A DNA stretch of 64,000 nt from Isoetes taiwanensis (Eukaryota; Streptophyta; Lycopodiopsida; Isoetales; Isoetaceae), in the NCBI GenBank assembly GCA_021234155.1, contig JAJEKV010000036.1, positions 7,765,426 through 7,829,425 of the forward strand, written 5' to 3'. A program made the position numbers and the translations under genes. Positions 57,483 through 64,000 of the stretch are shown here, piece after piece. Position 1 is the stretch's first letter, and the number at the start of each line of letters is the position of its first letter. The notes below the pieces were generated by a model. That model saw only the letters and a list, made by a program, of their open reading frames with translations. It was not told the origin of the DNA and did not search any database.

Positions 57483-57899
57483 ACAGGGATTTCAGAGTAG
57501 CTTGAGTCACACGACGCTAAGGATGCCGTGGGTCGAAAATGGACCGCTACTTCGCGCCGTGGTGAGGAAAAAGGACCGCATTTTTCTAACGCCTTTTTCT
57601 TCCGCAGAAAGCTCGTGGTGATAATTTTTATTGATAATTTCGTGATACAATCTATACATAAGTAATTTTACCGATACATAACTAAAGATAGAACTTCTCA
57701 TTGAAGCAAAATAGAATCGGCATAGATCACACGACACGAAATCCATTGATTGCTACCTAATTGCAAGCAAGGCATTTCGGCCGTGGTGATATTTTAATAA
57801 AACATAACATACATTGGAACAAGAGGATAGATAGAAGCAAAAAATAGAGAAAACTTTTCTTTGAAGCAAAAAATAGATAGATACAACGGCTAGGGGATC

Positions 57900-58280
57900 T
57901 TCATGATCCTCTAGCTGATTTTCATGTCCCGCACCGAAGCCGTAAGGTCGCTCATCATCCTCCGCCTCCGGAGCTTCTTCCCATATCTTCTAAGGCTCAT
58001 AAATCATGTGAGCAGCTTTCAACCGCCGCCCTCGCGGCTCGTCGCCTCTTGGTACATGGCGAATGTTTCCACGAGCTCAACGCCTCGCGGCGCCAGCCCC
58101 TCGCGAAGGTTATCCGCCGATCGCCTCATTGTTCTCTACGACGAGACTGTTGTTTTCATCATGGATCTCCTTGAATCTCTTCATCACCACCGCAAGGGTG
58201 ATGTCCACGGGCAGCCTCGGGCTACCGGGAGTGCTATCTTGGCGTGGTCGCTGCGTGCTAGAGGAAGATGATGATGCCAT
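57900..58280 (-). pseudogene. Family member B: MAS-protein, frameshifted
   Basis: The ATG at 58,278-58,280 begins MASSSSSSTQRPRQDS, then PVDITLAVVMKRFKEIHDEN, then NSLVVENNEAIGG. The shifted continuation is REGLAPRGVELVETFAMYQE. Compared with A: Ser-rich start, DITL, RFKE and LVVE are shared. A predicted short coiled coil covers the RFKE part. No known family recognised. TATA box 80 bp upstream. Confidence 0.55.
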
Positions 58281-58359
58281 CGGAGCGTAAGGTGGAAGGC
58301 GGAAGCCGGAAGTAGAAGATGAGCGTATATGGAAGGCGACGGAGGTCACCGTGGACATC

Positions 58360-58374
58360 GGTCTTCTATTTATA
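58360..58374 (-). promoter_or_regulatory. Extended TATA box of family member B
   Basis: TATAAATAGAAGACC, directly preceded (8 bp) by a variant motif AACTTCGTGTGA (58,382-58,393). A perfect motif copy lies at 58,465-58,476. Confidence 0.7.
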
Positions 58375-58639
58375 ACATGAGTCACACGAAGTTGCTTCTC
58401 CGCGGTGAGGAATAAATAAATTAATTGTTTTTTCCAATAATATTTCATTTCTTCGAGATAGATATCACACGACGCCGAAAACCTAGATATGACAGTAAAA
58501 ATCGACCGATGTATTTCAAGGATGTGAATAAATACAAATAAAATAATTTTATTAGGAATTTCTAAGGACAATCTGACATAAATAATTTTACCGATACAAG
58601 TTGGAAAACATATAACTTCCAATTTCTCAAGCTTCGTCA

Positions 58640-60053
58640 TTGCCAATTTCATGCTCTTTCAATCCCCCTCGCCAAGACCGATCCAACAAGGCAATGACTT
58701 CCATGTTATCGACCCCAGCCTTCCAACCTTGGGTGAGTCAAGCCGCCAGCCTAAAAAATTTAACATATTGCTCGCCTCAGACCGCTTGGTCGTCAAAAAT
58801 ATTGTAGCACAACATCCCGCCAATTGCTATCACCCTTTCGTTTGATGCCAATTGGGAATGGTTCCCCAACATGCATAATGCACGGATGTAATAGACAAAC
58901 TCGCACCTTTTGGACTAAAAAGTTCTCAATAAGACGATTATCTCCCCATTAACGGTAATCTTGAGATATATCGTAATAATGTAGAGTCCTTCAATCTTTC
59001 CCTCGCCCCCGAAAGTGCATGTCGGCAAGAAAAATCATCTACTTCCCACAAATAAGAACCCTCAAGCTTATCTTCTTCACATTTATCCTCATCTACCTTT
59101 ATGCCGCCGCTGATTGATCAAGGGCCCGCCAAACCTCAGATCCTGCTATGCTTTTGCACCGAGACGCTGAATTCTTCTTCCGCTGGTAGATTCGGCCATC
59201 TTGAGCAAATCGAGACTCCAGCCTCTCATAGGCTTCTTTAAGCTTTATAGCATTGCCGTGTATAATTAGACACTTCAAACATCTCTTTGTCCAAATCCTC
59301 TTCAAAAATCTAGGCCTAAGTTTACCCATTCGCCAAGGTAATCGATAAGCTCGCCTTCCCTAGCACACATTCGTGAATAAAGACGGTTCCCTCAAGATAT
59401 CACTTAGCAATAGGTATTCTTTGCCTTCCACTAAAATTGGCGCTATGTCGCATAACTTCTTTTCATCCTCATCCCCATCCTCATCACCTTCGTAATCATC
59501 TCCTCCTCCTCGTTCACCCAAGGCCGCCAAGGCCAAGCTAAAACTCCTACATTCTTGCTCTTCTTCTTGTAGATCTATCTCCATTTCTACGCCATAGTCA
59601 AAGATCATCACACATAATCTGAATCTCTTTGGCTTAAAGATTTCATTGTTTCCAAAGTATATCTTCGGTTTGGCCGAAAGCAATGCAATAACTAGCAAAT
59701 GCAAACCAAGAAAGAGAAATAAGATACCTTCTTAAGCACAAGGACGCAGCCGAGGAGCCCGCTATGCGCAAAGATTCTTGAAAACATCTTCCCCGCTTGC
59801 AAATGGGAAGCCGCCTCCTCTAGAGCTGGTTTTGGAATCCACGCAGCCGTGACATCCGCAGAAGACGCGGCGCCGAGACCAAGCGTCCGGTGAAAGCTAA
59901 GGCAACCTCGCTGATAGCATCCAAGCTCAAGCATCGCTTGCCATGATGTCCAACTCCTTGCAATAGAACGGATAAATCGCAATGGGCAAGAACTTCCTCG
60001 TTGTCATGAGGGGCGGATGCATACCATTCCGTGAACTTCACATAACAATCCAT
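58640..60053 (-). pseudogene. Larger acidic gene of unknown family, several frameshifts
   Basis: The ATG at 60,053 begins MDCYVKFTEWYASAPHDNEE. It then reads LSLDAISEVALAFTGRL, and after a shift SADVTAAWIPKPALEEAASH. A possible short intron follows (AAG/GTATCT near 59,730). Next come a very acidic stretch (GDDYEGDEDGDEDEKK, 59,460-59,500), VEGKEYLLLSDILREPSLF, NAIKLKEAYERLESRFAQDG and, further shifted, SYLWEVDDFSCRHALSG near 59,050. Total about 450 residues if one gene. No family recognised. A telobox-like CCCTAACCCTAG lies at 60,171-60,183 and a motif copy at 60,202, about 150 bp upstream of the ATG. Confidence 0.45.
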
Positions 60054-60438
60054 GGCGGCAAACGACGAAAAACAAGATGTTTAGAGCCGTAAGGCCACTT
60101 TTTGAACTCAAGTAGCCGCTTGTCGATTATGAAAGGGGACACACCGCTGGGGGAGATTTGTCCGCACATTCTAGGGTTAGGGTTAGGTTAGGTTAGTTGG
60201 ATCACACGACGCCAAGACTACTATGTGCAACAAAAGCACAATGCTTGCCGTAAGGCCGGTGATCCTCACGATAACATTAAAAAAAAAAAACAAAGTGCGA
60301 AGCTAGGCTTCTAAGAAAGAAATGGACTAAGAGATTCAAATTTTATAAAGCCATTACATTAAGAAATATTATACATATGAAAAACACAAAGGCACTTCAA
60401 CGGCCTTTTTTTCTCGGGGGTCTTTCTTCTTGTTGTAT

Positions 60439-61253
60439 TCAGCCATAAAATTTTGACCATAGTACTTTGGATCCCTTTATGCGTAAGACGAGGCGCATGT
60501 CCTTGGGCATGACAAACCCCGCTTGGCATGTATTGTCGCAAGTCATGTAGTCCTCGAACAGACCGACACCAACCGCCTCGGCCATTTGAAGAGCATTTAA
60601 GGCGCTTGCTTGAATTATGAATCGGTATGATGTATCGCACCACACTCTTGCGTAATCTCTTTCACGAGCCCGGCAAATGGGAGACGCTGAATGACCATCT
60701 CGCTGCTCTTCGATACTTAATTCACAAGCTTTTAATGCCAAAGCTTCGCCTTCCGCTTCGCCACTACCCCTCACCCACCCCAGCATTTGGAGCCCGTTGT
60801 TCGCCAATTTTTTCCGGGCCGCCTCCTCACCCCAAAGATTTGCAGGTTCCCTCTACCACTCTTCCGGCCGCTCCTCACATTTCTCGTCACCTTCCCCCGG
60901 GCCTGGGCCTCCTCCTTTGATTTGAAGGTTCTCGGCGCATCCGGAGGAGGAGCAGGAGGAGCAAGAAGAGCAAGAACAGCGGCTGCCCAATAATTAATCC
61001 GGGGCCATATTTGCTCGCCGGCTCCTCTCTCATTTCCATCCTCCGTCTCCCAACCGGAGTGCACCTCCTACTTACTCCGGCCGCTTCTCCCACCGCCTGT
61101 CATCATGGATATTCTTTTCCGGTCTTCTGTTAGGCATGGTCGAGGAGGAGAATCTCTATCGAGACTTCGTGATTCGGGATGAAGGAGGCGACTAATGTAA
61201 TCACCGCCCTTACACCACCGGATGGGTCCTTGCGCTTGTTTAGTTCTTGCCAT
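60439..61253 (-). CDS. Divergent histone H3-like gene
   Basis: The N terminus is MARTKQ, as in histone H3. The C-terminal frame (60,439-60,807) aligns along the whole H3 histone fold: ALALK for VALR, a Pro 19 residues later, RERDYARVW for REIAQDF, SALNALQMAEAVGVGLFEDY for the alpha-2 helix, MPKDMRLVLRIKG for MPKDIQLARRIRG. By eye about half of the last 46 residues are identical to canonical H3. A GT-AG intron (GTAAGT at 61,071, acceptor GTGGTAG near 60,853) would join MARTKQ... to EEAARKKLANN and give ~197 residues, against 135 for H3. The tail after MARTKQ lacks the normal K9/K14/K27 context. A longer loop before the alpha-2 helix is slightly reminiscent of centromeric H3. Confidence 0.65.
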
Positions 61254-61273
61254 GGCTTCTCAAAATGATGGCG

Positions 61274-61281
61274 CTTTTATA
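61274..61281 (-). promoter_or_regulatory. TATA box of the H3-like gene
   Basis: TATAAAAG on the minus strand, only about 20 bp before the ATG, so the leader would be very short or the true start is elsewhere. Confidence 0.45.
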
Positions 61282-61513
61282 CTACTTAACACCGACAAAA
61301 AATAGACAACCGGCAAGAGATAAATAGTAAAAAAAATAGAAGTTAAAGTAAAATATGATGGTAACGCTTTTTAAATAATTGTACGGAACCCTAAAAAATA
61401 TCTCTACAAAATACTGAACCCTAAAAACATCTGACAAAAACACAAATAAAAAACCGAGATTAAAAGCGCCAGGGCGATAGACAATTTCTTGTTGATCGCT
61501 AACTCACTAAACT

Positions 61514-62316
61514 TTACATTTCCCTCTTGCCCGTAACCAACCCTAATGCCATCAATAAAATAATGGAAGTCGCCGCCAATCTCCTCTCGTCTCCATTAGC
61601 ACTCTTAGCTCGATAATGGCCATTCGCTTCCATGGTGGTCGATATAAATGACTTCCTCCCTCTCCATACTCGAATATCCACCGCATCGGAGTGTCTCGTT
61701 ATGGTCCTCAAACGGCTCCCAAAAAGTTGTGCAGCCTTTTTTCTCGCTTCCCTTCGCTCTAGTTGACAATTAACGATAAAATATTGTTTTGGAAGAAAGT
61801 ATCCGAACTTAAAGGAGGACTTAACTACGCGGACCTCTGTTAGTTGACCGATGATTCGTGGAATCGAACATCCCGTGTCGGAACCAAAAATAAGCCATCC
61901 ACAAAATCGGCAGGGGAGAAAGCACGATATGTCTTCTGAGCTTTTCAACTTCCTCGCGCCATCCGAATATGTTAGCAAATACCTCAAACGGTGTGAAGAT
62001 TTTGAAACTCATCCTCACGCCCGCTTTTCGACATTCCCGCTTGCACCTCGCCAGCCATGCATTTCTTCATTGCAATTACATTGTTCTCATTAGTCCGTGG
62101 TTTACAAAGTTCACTTAAAGGGGCAATTCAACCGCCCTCAAGCTCGGTTTCCCCGACCTTTACGCTATAATCATGTCCGAAAACCGTGATGCCTATACCC
62201 CGCAAGGTCACGCATCCATACCTTGAAAAGGACAATTCCCGATGTCTATGTGATACACCTACAAGTACACTACTAATACTTTCGCCGGAATGACATCCAC
62301 GACGCCCGATAAACAT
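61514..62316 (-). pseudogene. Unrecognised gene, frameshifted
   Basis: The ATG at 62,314-62,316 begins MFIGRRGCHSGESISSVLVG and continues to HDYSVKVGETELEGG, then a stop. The frame 61,514-61,987 follows with SCFLPCRFCGWLIFG (a Cys-x2-Cys pair), VVKSSFKFGYFLPKQYFIV and RLRTITRHSDAVDIRVWRGR. Upstream are TTTATAAAC (62,337) and a motif copy (62,380). A single protein of about 260 residues is likely. Family unknown. Confidence 0.4.
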
Positions 62317-62546
62317 AAACCTGCATAATAAAGTTGTTTATAAACACGCGTCAACGAAAAGAAATGAAAGATAAGGAGATCACACGACGCGAAACTATCT
62401 CTACGCAGCTAAGTAGTCGACAACTAGCTTCAAGGCCGTAGGATCCGGATTAAGGTGGTTACCATTTAAGGGCAATTTTGGGAATCTGCTTTTGGTGGAG
62501 ATTAGCTCTTTGGCCATATCGTAAGAGGTATATGCATGTCGTATTG

Positions 62547-62849
62547 TTATACTTTCCACTTTTCGCCGCTAGAATTCAACTTGAACTCTTTTATCCTACC
62601 TATCCAATGTGTCCGCACGCCCGACGCTTTGTCGCTTAACTCTATGCTCGCCTCGCTGATGGCAAAGATACTCACCCACGAACCTATTGAGACAAAACCT
62701 CCCACTTTTGACCTTGGGAGTTCTGTAAAATGGGGCAAGAACACGTAAATTACAGAGACATGGATTGCGTGATGAGGAGTGAAGGCGGAGAGGATGCACG
62801 AGAGGCTCTGAGTGACAAGACATGTAAGTTTGGCGCCAAAATTTGACAA
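62547..62849 (-). CDS. Unrecognised small open frame next to the right terminus
   Basis: 100 codons. It includes ELPRSKVGGFVSIGSWVSIF and then AISEASIELSDKASG and WIGRIKEFKLNSSGEKWKV. The composition looks like protein, but no promoter signal is seen and part of the frame is mirrored by an open frame on the other strand. Confidence 0.25.
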   Translation of the reverse strand: MSNFGAKLTCLVTQSLSCILSAFTPHHAIHVSVIYVFLPHFTELPRSKVGGFVSIGSWVSIFAISEASIELSDKASGVRTHWIGRIKEFKLNSSGEKWKV

Positions 62850-63100
62850 GGGAGTTGGTGACGCCGATAGTAGGCGGGCAAAGTCACCATTATTTTGGGC
62901 TACGGGTTTAATTTAAAAATACGGGCCATTAAAATGGTTGCAATAAAAGCGCAGGCATCCCCTATGAAAATACGCCATGTGGATGCCAAGTAAGCCTGCT
63001 CATCCTTCTACTCTGCCAAGTAATACTGACTTTCATAAAAAAGGCGCAAACCTGATTGGTCCTGGCGAATCTGACGTGGAAATCTTTAACCCAAGATAAG

Positions 63101-63132
63101 GGCCATTTTCAGACCCCAAATCCGCCCTAATG
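63101..63132. repeat. Right terminal inverted repeat of the 13.5-kb unit
   Basis: GGCCATTTTCAGACCCCAAA then TCCGCCCTAATG; one mismatch to the complement of 49,647-49,678. Confidence 0.85.
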
Positions 63133-64000
63133 TCAGCCATTATCTGCAAGAAATCAACGTAAAAATCAAAGAACACTAAAAAATCAACCTAAAAATCAAG
63201 AAAACGACTTAAAAATCAACCTGATGCTCTCAAGAACACTAAGAATGAAGCCGCTAGTCGCCGCCGCCGTCAAGAACACTAAGAATAAAGCCGCTGCTCC
63301 AAAACTCCAGAGAAAAAAAAAACCCAACCTGAACTAGAATCCTAGACCGCACATCCGCCTCACCAATCCCTTTGGCAGATATATCACTCTACTACCACCG
63401 AAAGCATTTCTAGTATAGTATCATTTTACCTCTCAAACTCAAATATGTAATATGCATCAATAGATCTCATGGACAATCCCTTACTGGGCCACATATCTTT
63501 TAAATAAATACTAACTGCCTTAATAATAAGGCCACTTTATGTTCAGTTTTAAAGTTTAATGGATACAAATTATAATGGTTAACACTGTATCATAACTCTG
63601 AATTTTGAAACGTTTCCATGTCTTAGATTAAATGCCTATCTGGAATCATGTTATACTTATATAAAGTTTTTACATGTAGCATGGTTGGGTCTTTAATATC
63701 CTATTTCCTCAATATCTTTTAAAGCCTCAAGATAATAACATGTCATCTTCAAATGTTTAAATTCAGCATCTTGATCTCTGTCCTTTGACAGTCTATGATT
63801 AACCTAATCTGGTATTGCCATAGGCCTATTGTAATCAGCATTCAAAGGATCATATTATCCTATCTTAGCCAACAACCTAAATAGGATTTAAAGTCTGTAC
63901 ATAACCATTATGGGCTAGCCAAATAGTACAATCTGTTCAGCATGTTTAAATGCTTAAAATGGCCTATGTGTTTAAGTTAATGCATATATTTTTTAGTCTA
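63133..64000. other. AT-rich end of the window with short repeats
   Basis: At 63,150-63,300, AAAAATCAAC repeats several times and CAAGAACACTAAGAAT(G/A)AAGCCGCT twice. The remaining 700 bp are AT-rich without a coding signal. Confidence 0.5.

Larger units (their letters stand above)
54869..62391 (-). promoter_or_regulatory. Repeated motif GGCGTCGTGTGA, nine copies in one orientation
   Basis: Written on the + strand the motif is TCACACGACGC(C/T/G). Copies: 54,869; 55,791 (one mismatch); 56,893 (one mismatch); 57,507; 57,727 (variant); 58,382 (variant); 58,465; 60,202; 62,380. All point the same way as the minus-strand genes. Two stand 8-36 bp before TATA boxes (A, B) and one 64 bp before the gene at 62.3 kb. 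Two others sit in the intergenic part of the A/B duplication. A promoter element is the simplest reading; a shared 3'-end signal or a transposase-binding subterminal repeat are alternatives. Confidence 0.6.
49647..63132. mobile_element. 13.5-kb unit bounded by inverted repeats, carrying a multigene cassette
   Basis: 49,647-49,678 is the reverse complement of 63,101-63,132 at 31 of 32 positions (CATTAGGGCGRATTTGGGGT then CTGAAAATGGCC). Similarity fades inside, but CCACGTCA(T/G)ATT recurs at comparable distance. If the termini are GGGCG...CGCCC, both ends are flanked by TA. Inside are two plus-strand genes on the left and about eight minus-strand genes on the right, including a histone H3-like gene. 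No transposase of a known family could be read. It is either one large transposon-like element or a gene block between two opposite MITEs of the same family. Confidence 0.5.

Noticed and set aside
60171-60195. Interstitial telomere repeat
   Set aside because: Only about two and a half TTAGGG-type units; better explained as a telobox-like promoter element.
49647-63132. Endogenous giant-virus (NCLDV) fragment
   Set aside because: A histone gene and shared promoter motif would fit, but no capsid, polymerase, ATPase or packaging gene is readable and the ends look like transposon repeats. Kept only as an alternative.
1-64000. CRISPR array, bacterial operon, rRNA or organelle insertion
   Set aside because: No regularly spaced identical repeats with unique spacers, no rRNA-like or plastid gene sequence, and eukaryotic splice and promoter signals throughout.

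Overview
The window is nuclear DNA of a land plant, probably with a large genome. It holds one clear, intact host gene, a SCARECROW-LIKE 3 type GRAS regulator at 36,495-38,072 (+). Around it are mobile DNA in several layers and long gene-poor stretches. I cannot name the species. The intact SCL3-like gene, GT-AG splice signals, TATA boxes, tRNA-derived SINEs, LINE relics and LTR elements with initiator-tRNA-Met type primer sites all say plant. The amount of old repeat DNA and a DUF7869-type transposase relic would fit a gymnosperm, fern or lycophyte, but this is inference.

Layout. 0.3-2.8 kb: foldback (MITE-like) elements. 2.8-7.2 kb: a broken minus-strand multi-domain gene of unknown family, interrupted by a GC-rich hairpin element. 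8.0-8.8 kb: a 54-bp tandem repeat and an exon resembling the DUF8039 domain of plant transposons. 9.75-29.16 kb: an LTR retrotransposon whose 3' LTR was split by a second, young, gag-only retrotransposon with 2.5-kb LTRs (21.3-27.8 kb) and by a 1-kb fragment of a third repeat. Its interior carries SINE heads, several tandem repeats, a palindromic satellite-like array, a gene-like segment and a decayed gag zinc knuckle. 29.5-30.0 kb: a small broken minus-strand gene with its own TATA box. 30.6-33.4 kb: a DUF7869-type transposase-like gene. 33.6-34.5 kb: a LINE 3' end. 36.5-38.1 kb: SCL3-like gene. 41-42.4 kb: LINE and SINE fragments. 42.4-47.6 kb: no recognisable gene. 47.7-49.1 kb: LTR-like repeat.

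The most unusual part is 49.65-63.13 kb. It is bounded by 32-bp inverted repeats that match at 31 of 32 positions. The left third has duplicated terminal sequence and a decayed plus-strand gene. The right half is a compact row of small minus-strand genes: a four-member family (three members starting MAS plus a Ser-rich stretch, one starting MAS only) with TATA boxes 78-88 bp before the ATG, a larger acidic gene, a divergent histone H3-like gene beginning MARTKQ, and two unrecognised genes. At least nine copies of a short motif (GCGTCGTGTGA, read on the minus strand), all in one orientation, are spread through this half. This reads as one organised, partly decayed gene cassette carried inside a transposon-like unit. 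I could not assign it to a known transposon or virus class.

Many reading frames are broken by single-base indels. The two LTRs of the young nested element are identical over long AT-rich stretches but differ by clustered indels in GC-rich patches. Some apparent frameshifts may therefore be residual sequencing errors and not real decay.
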